A stretch of 64,000 nt of DNA from Impatiens glandulifera (GCF_907164915.1 NC_061862.1:135647520-135711519); one strand, 5' to 3'. Shown: positions 32,538 to 44,214, counted from the first letter of the stretch. Notes: a model not told the origin generated them from the sequence alone. Translations and numbers: made by a program.

Positions 32538-35500
32538 TCAGCGCAACTTCGCGGGCTCCAATAAACCCGCTCTCTCCCGACAATCTTCAAACTTGTCATT
32601 AGGCAAGGATTTCGTATACATATCGGCACCATTGTCACTTGTATGAATCTTCTCCAAGTTCATCTCTTTTGCCTCAAGCACATCACATATCCAATGATAT
32701 CTCACGTCGATGTGTTTGGATCTCGAATAAAAAGTTGAATTCTTTGAGAGATGAATGGCACTTTGACTGTCGCAAAACAAAGTAAACTTCTCTTGCTTTT
32801 TACCCAACTCTTGTAGGAACTTCTTCATCCATAATACCTCTTTACATGCCTCGGTAGTTGTAATATACTCAGTTTCTGTAGTAGACAAAGCAACACACTT
32901 TTATAACCTTGACTTCCACGAAACAGCACCGCCTGCAAAGGTAACCAAAAAACATGATACGGATTTTCTTGAATCAACATCACCCGCCATATCAGAATCT
33001 GTAAAGCCTTCCAAAATAGGAGTATCACTTCCGAAGCATAAATGTGCTTTCGAAGAGCCTCGAAGATACCTGAGAATCCACTTAACAGTCTGTCAATGTT
33101 CTTCTGTAGCGTTGGAGAGATACCGACTAACAACACCAACAACGTGTGTTATGTCCGGTCTTGTACATACCATGGCATACATAAGACTACCAACTGCAGA
33201 GGCATAAGGTACATTCTTCATTTCATCTTTCTCTTTCTCACTTGTAGGACATTGTTTAGAACTCAACTTTAAATGACCTGCAAGTGGAACTGAAACTGGT
33301 TTTGCATTTTTCATTGCAAACCTCTCAAGTACCTTCTCAATGTACTTCTCTTGTGATAGCCAAAGTGTTTTGTTCTTTCTGTCTCTTGTGATTTCCATGC
33401 CTAAGATCTGCTTCATTGAACCCAAATCCTTCATCGCAAAAGACTTTTTCAAATCCCTTTTGAGCTTCTCAATTTTTGCAATATCTTGCCCAACAATCAG
33501 CATATCATCAACATAGAGCAGAAGAATAACATAATCATCAACACCGTATCTCTTGATGAAAACACAATGATCAGAAGTAGTCTTACTATACCCATTTGCT
33601 TCCATGAAGGAGTCAAATTTTATGTACCATAGTCTAGGTGCTTGCTTGAGCCCATACAAGTTTTTCCTCAACTTGTAGACAAGTTCTTTTTTACCTTTAA
33701 CTTTGAAACTCTCAGGTTGTTCCATATAGATCTCTTCCTCCAAGTCACTATGGAGAAATGCAGTCTTCACATCTAATTGTTCAATTTCCAAATCTTGACT
33801 AGCAGACAATGCTAACACAACTCTGATGGATGACCTCTTCACAACCGGTGAGAAGATCTCTTCAAAATCAATTCCCTTTTTCTGTCCAAAGCCCTTCACA
33901 ACCAGTCTTGCTTTATATCGAGGTTGTGAGCTATTCTCTTGATGCTTTAACTTGAATACCCACTTGTTCTTCAAAGTCTTCTTTCCTTTCGGAAGTTTCA
34001 CCAAGTCATAAGTCTCGTTCTCTTGCAAGGAATTTATCTCTTCTTACATTGCCACCGACCACTTGTTCTTGTTTTTATGAGACAATACTTCTTGATAGGT
34101 TTCTAGTTCTCCCCCGTCAATCAACATCACATACTCATTGGGAGGATACCTACTAGAAGGTTGTCGCTGCCTACTAGATCTTCTAATATGTTGATCATCA
34201 GGTGGCTCTAGAGAACTATCATCATCTTGTTCAGCTTTCTCTGTTGGCTCAGCATCAATTAAAGGAGTCTCATCAACCTCAACTTGGGAATTTTCCATAT
34301 CATTGGGCTGTGATTGTGGTGTACGAATCCTACCATTGTTAGACAATTCCTTCTCCGTAGACTTCGGCTTTTCTTTTTTTTCAAAGTCTTCAATGGTCTG
34401 ATCTTGAAAGAATACCACATCTCTGCTTCTAATGAGTTTCTTGTTAACCGGATCCCAACATCGGTACCCAAATTCTCCGTGGCCATACCCATTAAAGATA
34501 CAATGTCTTGTCTTGCTATCAAGTTTAACTCTCTCATCTTGAGGAACATGAACAAACACTTTACAACCAAAAACTCTCAGGTGATCATAAGAGACGTCTT
34601 TACCTCTCCAAACTCTTTTTGGAACGTCGTCATCTAAAGGACTTGAGGGTGAAAGATTTATCAGATCAATCGTTGTCTTCATTGCCTCTCCCCAAAAGGA
34701 TTTTGGAAACTTAGCATGAGACAACATGCACAAAATTCTCTCATTGATAGACCTGTTCATCCTCTCTGTGACTCCATTCTGTTGAGGTGTTTTTGGCACA
34801 GTCTTCAAAAGCTTGATCTCATGAATTTTACAGTATTCCACAAATGGCCATCTGTATTCGCCACCATTGTCCGAACGAACACATTTCAACTTCTTCCCAG
34901 TTTCTCTCTCCACTTCAGCATGAAACAACTTGAAGTAATCCAATGATTGATCCTTAGTCTTCAAGCAATATGCCCACACCTTCCTTGATCAATCGTCTAT
35001 AAAAGTGATGTAATAATGAGCACCACCTAAAGTCAAGGAATCCATAAAACATATGTCTGTGTGAACCATTCTAGGATATTTAGCTTCCTAGATGGAGAGA
35101 AACTTTTGAAAGAAACCCTATGTTGTTTACCAATAAGCAATCTGTGCATGTCTTCAAATCTGTGGACTTTAAGCCCTAAAGATCGATTGTCTTGGAGAGA
35201 ACTCGCATGCCATTTTGAATTAAGTGACCAAGTCGATTATGCCAAAGTTGTGTTGAACAATCATTAACTGCATTTTCTTCTCCCCCGTAAGACTTAGTCT
35301 CTGTCACATAAAGAGAAGCGACCTTCTTTCCTTTAGCTATCACCAAAGACCCCTTAGTGAGTTTCCATTTTCCTTCACCAAAGTAACTATGATAACCTTC
35401 ATCATCAATAATACTAGTAGAGATCAAATTCATCTGAATATCAGGAACATGTCGAACATTCTTCAAAAGTAGCTTGCACGAAGTGTTAGTATCCAAATAG

Positions 35501-36546
35501 ACATCTCCTTTTCCAACAATCTTACACGTAACATGGTTTCCCAACGTTACTGAACCAAACTATCCACTAGTGTAAGAAGCAAATATATCATAACGATTGG
35601 TGACATGATAAGAAGCACCCGAGTCTACCACCCATTGTGTATCTTGAGAAACAAGGTTGATACTATCATTGTCGTAAACAATATTGATGTCGTTACCGCC
35701 CACATCTGCAACCTTACTACTTCCATCTTGTTCCCGCTTCAAAGATCTGCATTGATACTTCTTGTGTCCTGGCTTGCCATAATGATAACATGTAATCTCT
35801 TTTCTCGAGTTGGATGTTCCCCGTGACCTGTCTGAACTGCCACTGCGATTCTTTGGAGTTTTACATTTACTTCTACCCCTTTTTTCAGTCACGAACACCT
35901 GACTTGGAGTCGAGAAGCCCTGTTCTTTTCTTCTAGCCTCTTCATTCAACACGCTCTCTTTCATCATTTTCAAAGTGAGCTTACCTTGTGGAACGGAATT
36001 GGTAATTGAAACCATAAGTGTTTCCCAACTATCAGGCAGAGAATTAATCAAACACATAGGATGAAGTTCATCATCAAATTTCATTCATATCGCAGTCAAC
36101 TCATTTAGAATACCCTGAAAAGCATTTAGATGCTCAAACATAGAAGACCCATCTTGATATTTCAACGAGCAAAGCTTCCTAAATAGAAATGCTCTGTTTT
36201 GAGTGTTGTTCTTCTCATACAGTTCACTCAAAATAGTACAAACTTTATAAGCATTAAGTTCAGTAGCCACATGCTGATACACACTATTGTCAACCTATTG
36301 CCTGATTTTACCAACTGCCTTTTTGTTCAGCTTCTTCCAATTTCCATCTGTCATAGCCTCTAGTTTGCCTTTATCACCCAAAATAGTGTCTTCATAATCA
36401 TAATTACACAATAAGTCCTCCATCCGTGACTTCCAGATTGTATAATTGGTAGCTATGAGTTTGATCATCGTTCCATTACTACTCAACGATTCTTCCATTT
36501 GAATTATACAAGAATCACCACCAAACGACCTCAGCTCTAATACCAC
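32538..36546 (-). pseudogene. copia gag-pol polyprotein, nearly full length with stops
   Basis: Gag starts near 36546 and contains ATNYTIWKSRMEDLL; the zinc knuckle CYHYGKPGHKKYQC lies near 35770. Protease VVDSGASYHVT is near 35610. The integrase zinc region LWHNRLGH..CTDC spans 35240-35130, and its catalytic residues lie in HTDIC, RSDNGGEY (near 34870) and QQNGVTERMNR. RT has DVKTAFLHSDLEEEIYMEQP (near 33745) and YVDDMLIVG (near 33505). RNase H has DSDMAGDVDS, STTETEYI and DSQSAI (33000-32760). Stops fall near 36292, 36084, 35559, 35090, 34042 and 33090 (two in a row). All catalytic motifs are still legible, pointing to a fairly recent death. Confidence 0.95.
36534..36545 (-). promoter_or_regulatory. 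Primer-binding site (initiator Met tRNA)
   Basis: TGGTATTAGAGC on the minus strand, two bases inside the 5' LTR. It matches the TGGTATCAGAGC complement of plant initiator tRNA except for one C to T change. Confidence 0.9.
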
Positions 36547-36547
36547 T

Positions 36548-37072
36548 TGTTGTAGAAATCGAATAATAGCACATGTTTAGCAATTCAGAAATAAACAAGC
36601 TACAAGAAGGCCTAACAATTCTTTTCCCTTTTGTGTAATCAAATAGGTAGCCAAAACAATTGAGCATCAAACAATCAAATAATCAAAGAAACAAAGAGCA
36701 GGACACCAAGATTTTACGTGGAAAACCCAAATTAGGTAAAAACCACGGGACACTTTGACCACTTAAATCATCCACTATATCAAATGGGTATACAATGTAG
36801 TTCAATACAAGCCTAGAGGTAATCTAACCAAAATTATCAATTGACCTCATCCTAACTTGTCATTCACATACATTATCATCACTAAAGATGGCTAACCAAG
36901 TGGAGAAGAGATAAAGGAAATCAGAAGAAGAATCTACTACTTTAATGGAGGAAGAACTGCTGGAAGAGGGAGAGAGAAAAACTATTTGTTGTTTTTTTTT
37001 CTTTTGATTAAATATGCCCTAATGGGCTTTATTAATTTGTCAGGCCTAACTTCCAAATGAGCTGACCCAATA
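36548..37072 (-). repeat. 5' LTR of the copia element
   Basis: 525 bp on the minus strand, starting TATTGGGTCAG (canonical TG changed to TA, i.e. ccaata on the plus strand) and ending CTACAACA. It carries the promoter and transcription start for this element. Loss of the terminal G is a small sign of decay. Confidence 0.93.
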
Positions 37073-38124
37073 GAAAGTTGATTATGCAAACTTGATAAAT
37101 ACTTTCGCTTCAAAAAATGCGAGACGAGTAATATTCAAGTGACTATATACTAGTTCGGAACATGAATTTTATATTTTGTTTAGATCTTCTTTGTTTTTTT
37201 AGTATTTACTTATGACATATTGTTTTGATGATATTTTATTTCTAGAATTAATGTTACAAATAGTATTATATTTAAATCGAAAAAAAATATGTATGAATAT
37301 TAAATTTTGAGGGCACCAAGTTTTGTGCTCGCCTCAGGCCTCAAAATCTTAGGTCCAGCACTGATACTGTATATATCATTACTCTTAAAATTAATATGTT
37401 AGAACACATTATTAAATCATATTGTTTAAAATATGTAAAACTAAAAACCCTAATTCCCTAATTTGTCGTTATAATATATATTACATTATAACAATAATAT
37501 ATTTAATATATTTTACCAACCATATCATATATGTCGTTATAATATATTACATTATAACAATAATATATTTTACTAACCATAATTTTTTTTTTTACAGTTT
37601 CTCTCACTTATTCATTTACATTTATTTATATTCAACATTTTATTTATTTATTCACAAACATTCTTTTTTTTTATCATTTCTCTAACTTATTCACAAACAT
37701 TATTGGACTGTTAATCATTTTTTTCACTTATTAACAAACACTCTCCCATCTTTCGCTGATTCATTTTTTCATATTATTTATTCGATAATTAGTAAGCTCT
37801 AGTCAACCATTTTTTTCGTTAAATAAGTATAGAAGTTTGATATTTCATTTAAAAATAATTTTTTTGTTTAAGTCCAAACTCGAATTCGAATTTGAAGTGA
37901 AATTTTAATTTTAGTTCAAATTTTCGAGTCGAACCGGACTTGTATGTAAATAGTCGAGCCGAACTCGAACTAAAATTTTTAAACTTATTCGAGCTCAAAC
38001 TCATTTGCAATGTTAATAAGATATATATATTTAATCTCCTAATCATATAATTCTATTTCAATAGATAAAACATTAAAAATAATTAATATTATAAATTGCA
38101 TACATATCAATGTATACAATTTAC

Positions 38125-38425
38125 CATTCGGTTTGTTCAAAATAATCAAGTTTATTTAGGTTCATATAAAGCACTTCTCGTTAATCTACCTTCCAATGAC
38201 ATTGGTATTCATTGATGGCTTAGTTTCATCAGAAAAAATGACAAAGTTGGGTGTGCTATCTCAAGTGTTCACATATATACGAACACATAACGTTTATCAT
38301 ATCACTGTAAATATGTATCTCGCCTTAATACTAAATGAAATTGTAAGAAGACTTTAATGATAAGTATAAAGAGAAATAATGAAAAACTTCGAGGATGACC
38401 GATTCATAGACTTATTTTATGTGAA
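38125..38425 (-). pseudogene. S-protein homologue pseudogene
   Basis: On the minus strand, pieces of the SPH gene are in order: a start region near 38405, the GEIHIYSDMI-like stretch (38300-38330), a deletion removing the RCKSG..W part, FCHF (about 38240), YQCHW (about 38200), and a C-terminal end matching LDYFEQ.EW (38130-38160). The 5' and 3' flanks match those of the intact genes, so it arose by segmental duplication. It lies just beyond the nested insertion, and the middle deletion and frameshifts abolish function. Confidence 0.8.
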
Positions 38426-38429
38426 AATT

Positions 38430-40075
38430 ATTAATACAAATATAAGAGAAACAATTTCTAATATTTTAAGCATGATTTTCCCTTCTTCACTACTATACAT
38501 GCATATAAATACGTGTACTTGTGTGATTATCAAATATTGATTTTCAATATCACTTAAGTCAATTAATATTATTTTGATTTATTTGAATATTATAATTTTG
38601 ATATTATTTTAAAACTATGCATAAAATCTTAAAGTGTTATATATGGTCCATTTTGGTTATCTATATATCTTGAACTTTTTTTTTCATTTTTAATTTATAT
38701 TTATATCAATTTAATTTTATAATATAATATATATATATATATATATATAATAAAACCATGTTTCTATAAAATGATGTACGCACTCTATAAATCATATAGG
38801 ATAAGGTAAATTCACTTTCATAACTAATTACTTTCTCACGCATTATTTATATATTAAATATTTTTGTAAATTCATTTTCATAATTAATTTATATACTTTC
38901 TCATTCATTATTTATATATTATATATTTTATTATATAAATATATATTAACCTTCTTAATTCATTTATATATAAATATTTCATATATATATATACTTAAAA
39001 AAAAAAAATTTATTTACAACATTTTTCCTGCAATAAATAATTTATTAATAGTAATTTTTAAGAACTGTATTTTACATTGTATTGAAATAACTCACGGTTG
39101 CAAAAACTGCATCAATTATTATAAAACAATATATTTTTACATAAGTTAAAATCAAAAAAATATATATTGCAAAATATATTACTATAAATGAAAAAATGTA
39201 ATATTTTTTCAAAAATTTATAAATATAAGTCTGCAACAAATATAATAATAAGAAAAACAACGTACAATGCAAATATTTTGAAAAATAAACTAGCTTCAAT
39301 GTTTTCAAAATATTTAGCAATAAGTTATATTTTCATTAACTATTGTATCAAATAATATACATATAGGACAGTTATAGTTGCAAATATAAATATGAAATAA
39401 TTATAATGCTATTTTTAATTAAATGTGTACTATATATTGCAGTAACACAAATAAATATTCTTTTCGCAACTAGATCTGTAATACTATGATAGAATATCAT
39501 TGCAAAATATATTACACTAGTATTTTATATTTTTTAAATATTCAAAATTCTTTCTCGATATGAATTGTATTAATTTATATAAATTTATACTTATAAGTTA
39601 TTTTTATACCCATCAATGCAAACATAATTGTTAATCCTATTAAAAATAATCGTTCATAATCAGTTCGCAATATAATTTACAATAAGTTAATAAATTTAAT
39701 ATATATCAATGCAAACATAGTTGTTAGTCCTATTAAATATAATCATTCATAAATTGTTCGCAATGATTTGTATTAACTTATATAAATTTATACTTATGTT
39801 ATATTTTCAAATGTTTTCGTACCCATCACTACAAAGGTAATTGCTATTTCTATTAAAAATAATTGTTCATAAATTATACGCAATTACATTTGCAGTCAGA
39901 TAATTCCATATCTTTTATGTAAATTTTGAATTTAACATATATTTAGTGGATTTAACCATTTTACCATTACTTCAAATGATATATATGTCATCTATATAAA
40001 AACATTAAATGATATAATCATTTTTTGTGTCCTTAATATAAATGCATTTGTCACATTCATTGATTTAAATCTACT
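38430..40075. other. AT-rich spacer with a 3-copy ~100-120-bp repeat
   Basis: No gene. The first 100 bp are the SPH promoter-like flank. 39610-39890 holds three degraded repeats beginning (c)atcaatgcaaacataattg and ending ttcataaattgttcgcaat, spaced 96 and 120 bp. Scattered TTGCAA words occur from 39090 on. TA tract at 38723-38747. Confidence 0.55.
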
Positions 40076-40079
40076 TGAG

Positions 40080-40860
40080 ATCATAACATGATTAAATTTA
40101 TAATTCTATTGTTTCGGAGCTTGTTTTAATCTATACAAAGATTTAACCAATTTATAAAAATAAAATAAAAAATCATGGAGTAGAAAATCCTTGAGATTGA
40201 TCTATGTCAATTTCGCCTTTTTAGTCTCCATTTAAGAAAATAGTTCTTACGTCAATTTGATGAACATTTATATTGTGCAAAGAATCAATAGCAAAATCAA
40301 TCGAATATAAGTTATTCTCGTAACTAGATAATATGTATCAAAATAATCAAGATCTTCTCTCTACATGTTATGTGGTAGACCAAAACTTAATAGAAGTGAA
40401 TTCATCATTTCTTTTAATATTTTGTTTTTCTTCTTACCCATACTGCTTTGTTGATGATAATAATGTGTCGTTTTCTCATAGATTATACCATATTGAGAAC
40501 ATAACTCTTCAAAATGTGATTCATATTCACCTCTTATATCACTTCGTAGCAACTTGATCTTTTTACAAAGTTCATTTTCAATTTCGTTTTTTATAGAGAA
40601 TTTATTTTACCGTAGCTTCATTATTACTTTTAAGAATATACACATAACAATATTTTATATTATCATTAATAAAAGTAATGAAATATTTTTTTTCTATCAT
40701 ATAACGTGTTAATGTTCATTTTAATCACATGTGCATATTTGAATTAAATCAAATGGTCTATTATTTATTTCTCTCTATCATGTGTAAAACACGTGAATCG
40801 GGCATAGGAAAATTATGTTTTGTCTTCTCTCTATCAAGTGTAAAATGCGTGAATCGTGCA
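40080..40860 (-). pseudogene. copia pol remnant (integrase to RT)
   Basis: On the minus strand: REINRPFDLIQICTCD (about 40770), KYFITFINDN..YCYVYILKSNNEATVK (about 40690-40610), LRSDIRGEYESHFEELCSQY, GIIYEKTTHYYHQQSS..LKEMMNSLLLSFGLPHN (40552-40361), and the RT piece INVHQIDVRTIFLNGD..EIDIDQSQGF (about 40280-40170). The integrase middle Asp (RSD) is kept, but the QQNG context is altered to QQSS. The rest of RT and both LTRs are missing. It belongs to a different copy from the complete element at 32-37 kb. Confidence 0.75.
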
Positions 40861-41768
40861 TGGAACCTTCGCTCCAACAACAATATATGTAAAACATGCA
40901 CATATTCATACTGCAAACGTCAAGAATATTTGTTGTTTGGACATTTTTCCTTCCTCGTCAAGGATGTGTCATTTTCTAGTGGATGTAATTGTACATGTGT
41001 ACAGTCTAATATAACTATATAATTCTAATATATAAATAACATATTCATATTTGTTTGAAAAAATAATTATTGTTTTTAATGTAAACTTATTTTGAATGAC
41101 TTATATTTGTCTACTTGTGTCAATTTCGGGTGCAGTGTTAACGGTGAATATCAACTAATTCAATCTATACAATACCTCAATTATATATTTCAAGATCCTA
41201 GAAATGTTTTTCGTTGAATGTTCAAAGACAAGAGATGTTTCAACCACACATTCACTCATAGAAAAATATCTCTAAGTGAATAAGACCGTCCCATGAGGAG
41301 TGACTAACCACCCACCACATAAATTGTAGTTTTTCATAAGACATTGTACTAATATATCAAAGCAATTCAAGTTCTTTCGAGTTATTTGTTTGTATGAATT
41401 ATCACTCGCAAGAAAACAAGTCATTGTTAGTGATCCTATAGCTCGTGGAAGGCGTAACATCTAACTTTTTTTATGCTCCAAGAAATGATAATAAAATAAG
41501 GCACACTCTTGTATAATAAAATTATTGATTTCATCTTCATTTTCTTCCGTTTGAGTCAGATATGACGAAATTGATATTCTTATTGTAATATTTATATCAA
41601 TAGAATTTTATGGATCCATATTACTTAAAATTTTATAAGACAATATGTTATAATTAACATCAGATCATATATAAAACTCGTTGTTACAAAAAAAATACAT
41701 AAAAATAAATGTTGAAAATCACCTAACACATATCAAATATAATCCTCATTCGTTTCGGTTTTGGTTGG
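40861..41768. other. No recognised gene
   Basis: Mixed sequence. It may continue the copia remnant upstream (gag side on the minus strand), but I could not read any zinc knuckle or protease motif. AT-rich toward 41500-41760. Confidence 0.4.
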
Positions 41769-41939
41769 TGTTAGATATATTACTTTTATTAACTTTATTA
41801 GTACTTAAGGGTATTTTAGTCTATTAACACTTAATGGTATTTCAGTCTATTATGATCACTAACTATAGAAACTTTTTCATTACATTATGTTTATTTTATG
41901 TTTATTAAAAAGAAACCCTAGCTTCTCTCTATTTTATCA
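41769..41939 (+). repeat. 5' LTR of the copia fragment
   Basis: 171 bp, TGTTAGATATATTAC to TTATCA, with the blocks ttaagggtattttagtctat, cagtctatta and gaaaccctagcttctctc. Very short for an LTR but bounded by a PBS. The family member on the opposite strand at 2230 shares all blocks. Confidence 0.85.
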
Positions 41940-41950
41940 TGGTATCAGAG
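41940..41950 (+). promoter_or_regulatory. Primer-binding site
   Basis: TGGTATCAGAG directly abuts the LTR end ..TTATCA. It is complementary to plant initiator Met tRNA over 11 bases; position 12 is T instead of C. Confidence 0.9.
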
Positions 41951-42089
41951 TCTCAATTTATGGATTCATTTTGTTCAACCTAAAACTTCCAATCTACATC
42001 TTTCGATTTGGATTTAATGTTTGAGTCTGTAATCGTTAGTGATTTTTTTTGTTTTCGCTTCCTTTTGTTTCTAGTTGATTTTTTTGGGA

Positions 42090-42415
42090 ATATGTATATG
42101 TGACGCGTCGTGCCATATCATGTCACGTTGTGCCCTATTCACGTTATTGTATATGTGTTTCCGTTGTTGGTATTTATATTCGTGTCGCATTATGTTATGT
42201 CGTGTCGTGTCGTGTCGTGCCATATTTGTGTTGCTATATTTGTGTTGACATTAGAGATTTGTATTTGTGTCGCGTCGTGCCATATTTTTGTTGATGTATT
42301 TGTGTTTTCGTTGGAGATTTGTATTCATGTTGCATTGTGCCATATTTGTGTTGTCGTTGGAGATTTGTATTTGTGTCGCATCGTGCCACGTCGTGTCATA
42401 TTTGTTGTTGTTTTC
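42090..42415 (+). repeat. GTGTCGTGCC/TTGGAGATTTGTAT leader repeats
   Basis: Copies of cgtcgtgccatatttgtgttg and gttggagatttgtattcatg alternate with spacings near 60 bp, including a pure run of CGTGTCGTGTCGTGTCGTG at about 42200. Open frames in all three phases here are made by the repeat. It fills the leader between PBS and gag. Confidence 0.75.
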
Positions 42416-42419
42416 ATCA

Positions 42420-42945
42420 TGTCTGATCATAAAGATGATTCGACACCGAGTGCACAATAGACATATCTTCCACCGCATATTAGTAATACAATGATTGCTC
42501 AAACCTTGGATCCATATATGTTTGAGCAGTTTGAGCAGTTTAAGCAGTTCCTCACCTCACAGCCTCACGCCATGGCCGACTCCTTACATAAAGGTTTTTC
42601 ATCGTCTGATAATTCAGGTATATCGTCTCCTTTATGTATATTAGATTCAAACGCATCTCATCAAATGTCACCTAATATTAACTCATTTGTGTCAGTCAAT
42701 TCTATTCCACCATCTTCCTTCATGACTACCGATACTCCAATGTCATTGATATGAATTGGTTATGTACATACATCTTGTTTTTCTCTTCCACATGTCTATC
42801 ATATTCCCCGTCTTTCTTTAAACCTTGTATATGTTAGTCAATTGTGTGATTTTGGTCTCACGGTTTTGTTTACTTCTTCCAATTGTTCTGTTATGGACCC
42901 ACAGTCGCAGATGGTGATTGGGAGAGGCCATATTCATTAAACAAT
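42420..42945 (+). pseudogene. copia gag start fused to protease region
   Basis: A frame starts MSDHKDDSTPSAQ, is stopped, and continues MIAQTLDPYMFEQFEQFKQF. It then jumps, through a deletion, to the protease SSPLCILDSNASHQMSPNIN (catalytic DSGAS changed to DSNAS) and SFVSVNSIPPSSFMTTDTPM. After a stop come LPHVYHIPRLSLNLVYVSQL, then CDFGLTVLFTSSNC and DPQSQMVIGRGH. The order and motifs are typical of plant copia. Most of gag, including the zinc knuckle, is deleted. Confidence 0.85.
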
Positions 42946-42973
42946 TATTTTTAACATTTGAATGTTTTTTTAG

Positions 42974-43995
42974 GATCCGTTCGAAGCTACTAATGGTTCT
43001 ATTGATTCATTTCGGAAGACCGAATTGGGACACGCTAAGTAGATATGGGATAGATGGCGGTCTAATTTGAACAAGTCATATATCTGCGTCCAAAAAGGAG
43101 ACGAGGCGGCGGTACTGGCTAATCCTCCACCAGACTACGATTGAGATGATTGGGAGTTTGTGTGTCGTAACCATTTTTTCACGGAAAAATTTAAGGTACG
43201 GTTTCATAATTCAAATAAAAGTTTATATTAATTAATCTAACTTCATTTTTTATTTCAAATACAGCAAAAAAGTCGTACAAATATAATTAACAAGAAGAAG
43301 CTAAAATTCCCACATCATACGGGAAGTAGACCGTTTGCACAAATTGAAGAAGAGTTGGTAAGTACATTATTTGTAATAACTTAATCTAAAGATTGTTATT
43401 AATTATATAAATCATTTATTTCAACAAGCGATTGAAATGGGACGGGCATCGTCTGTCATTGAAGTATTCAAGAGGACCTGTACCCCAAAACCGATAAAAG
43501 AAAACCCAACACCCGTACCGGACGAACACGTACAAGAGAAAATTGTAAGTGAATTGAATATGCCTAGTTTTTTATTATAGAAATGATACTTTATTTCAAT
43601 TGTGCAGGTTGAGATGGAGGAGGTTCTTAGTAACGAACCTGGAATATCTGATTTTGAATTGACGGAGAGGGTGTTCGGACAACAAAAACACGGGGGAATG
43701 TTCGGAATGGGATCAGGCGTCCGGCCCACACACTTTCGTGAGGATCGTCGAAGTGGAAACAGTTCACAACGAAATAATGAGCGATTGTATGAAGAGAATC
43801 AAAGAATGGCGCTCAAGCTGGAGGAACTGGAGAAGATGGATGAAGAGAGAATGCGCACAATTCAAGAAATTCAAGCGGAAAAAAGAAGAAATTGTGACAA
43901 GAATGGAGAGGGAGAAGTTAGAAATGAATGCAAGAATGGAGAGAATCGAATTGTTTATGAGGCAACAACCACCACCTTCTCCCCCCACAAGCTAA
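42974..43995 (+). pseudogene. CACTA Transposase_24-type protein gene, four exons, decayed
   Basis: Exon 1, 42974-43195 (DPFEATNGSIDSFRKTELGH..DDWEFVCRNHFFTEKFK). Exon 2, 43265-43357 (QKSRTNIINKKKLKFPHHTG with SRPFAQIEEEL). Exon 3, 43439-43545 (IEMGRASSVIEVFKRTCTPK..EHVQEKI). Exon 4, 43608-43995, a long coiled coil (RLYEENQRMALKLEELEKMD..) ending FMRQQPPPSPPTS. All introns have GT-AG ends. Exon 1 has two stops, and a frameshift near 43885 joins the two halves of the coiled coil. The family protein binds subterminal repeats and helps TNPD in transposition; that role is inferred from family. Confidence 0.8.
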
Positions 43996-44214
43996 TTCTA
44001 GTACGTTTTCATTGGTTGTTTCGATTGAAAACATGTTTTCATTAGTAGTTGTTTCGATTTGAATTTATAACAGATTGTTCGGATGATTAGTTTTGTTGCG
44101 AATTTTGTAATGATAATGATCATTTAATGTATGTGCCATTTCTTTTATTATTAATATATTGGTTTGGCTGAACAGGTTTTGGTTGCGAGCAAAATAATTA
44201 GCATATTTTTAAAA

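Larger units (their letters stand above)
31991..37072 (-). mobile_element. Complete Ty1/copia retrotransposon (5.08 kb)
   Basis: Two LTRs (31991-32526 and 36548-37072), 5-bp target duplications GAAAG at 31986-31990 and 37073-37077, a primer-binding site next to the 5' LTR, a polypurine tract next to the 3' LTR, and gag-PR-IN-RT-RH in copia order on the minus strand. It resembles the Tnt1-like copia group by its integrase and RT motifs, though the lineage is not proven. Several stops make it non-autonomous. It lies inside the hAT transposase gene. Confidence 0.95.
31560..37142 (+). pseudogene. hAT transposase C-terminus (dimerisation domain), split by copia
   Basis: Before the insertion (31560-31990): RFEQFQKYEETFGF..LQNSLTHDGHFDVDGSDL, NYLKTMDDCYPNSYTAYRVL, and LTIPVTVASAKSSFSKLKLI..STMSQ (about 31845-31935), the classic hAT dimerisation motif. 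The frame reads into the left flank IIEK and resumes exactly after the copia element (37078) with VDYANLINTFASKNARRV, ending at a stop at 37142. Only a few stops occur. The smooth continuation across the GAAAG duplication shows the copia element landed in an existing transposase gene. Confidence 0.8.
30097..37363 (+). mobile_element. hAT element (TTF/zinc-finger MYM-type), itself interrupted by copia
   Basis: Left end gggtgctggcccagac; right end, on the other strand, CAGTGCTGGACCTAAG, followed on both sides by tgaggc-type words (gtgaggcaatttcctcaagc at the left; gaggcctgaggcgagcac at the right). The content is a 5' untranslated exon (about 30380-30560), an intron, and a transposase gene lacking its central catalytic part. 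Without the copia insertion it would be about 2.2 kb, a deletion derivative. No convincing 8-bp duplication remains. Confidence 0.65.
29949..37385. mobile_element. Hairpin MITE split by a hAT element
   Basis: The left arm agagtaatgatatatacagc, then accttcatacaacacatacc, is mirrored on the other strand by ..caccttcattcaacacatat, ctcatatggcaag (30092-30045), giving a stem of about 50 bp. The terminal agagtaatgatatatacag is missing at that point. It appears instead at 37363-37385 (ctgtatatatcattactct), beyond the hAT element. This fits a ~170-bp MITE (30095 side plus 37363 side) interrupted close to its right end by the hAT insertion. Confidence 0.6.
29786..38010. mobile_element. Possible outermost element of a nested insertion (GAGCTCG-rich ends)
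   Basis: Left end ctgcaataagtcagctcg..gttcgagccgagctcaagctc (29786-29865); right end, read inward on the other strand, ttgcaaatgagtttgagctc with gttcgagttcggctcgac (38010-37930). Such GAGCTCGAGC-rich, TGCAA-started ends are common in plant DNA transposon derivatives. The two ends face each other and enclose the MITE, the hAT and the copia element. No target duplication was found, so this outer level is tentative. Confidence 0.4.
41769..42945 (+). mobile_element. Ty1/copia fragment: 5' LTR, PBS, leader, gag/protease
   Basis: LTR 41769-41939, primer-binding site at 41940, a repeat-rich leader, then a gag start and a protease region. It ends abruptly where the CACTA copy begins (about 42950). 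The LTR matches the solo LTR at 2230-2428. RT and the 3' LTR are absent. Confidence 0.85.

Noticed and set aside
34314..34946. Plus-strand open frames of 76-107 codons
   Set aside because: Antisense to copia integrase and linker code on the minus strand; no own motifs.
42110..42460. 116-codon Cys/Val/Ile-rich plus-strand frame resembling a membrane protein
   Set aside because: Built from the CGTGTCG leader repeats of the copia fragment; all three frames are open and low in complexity.
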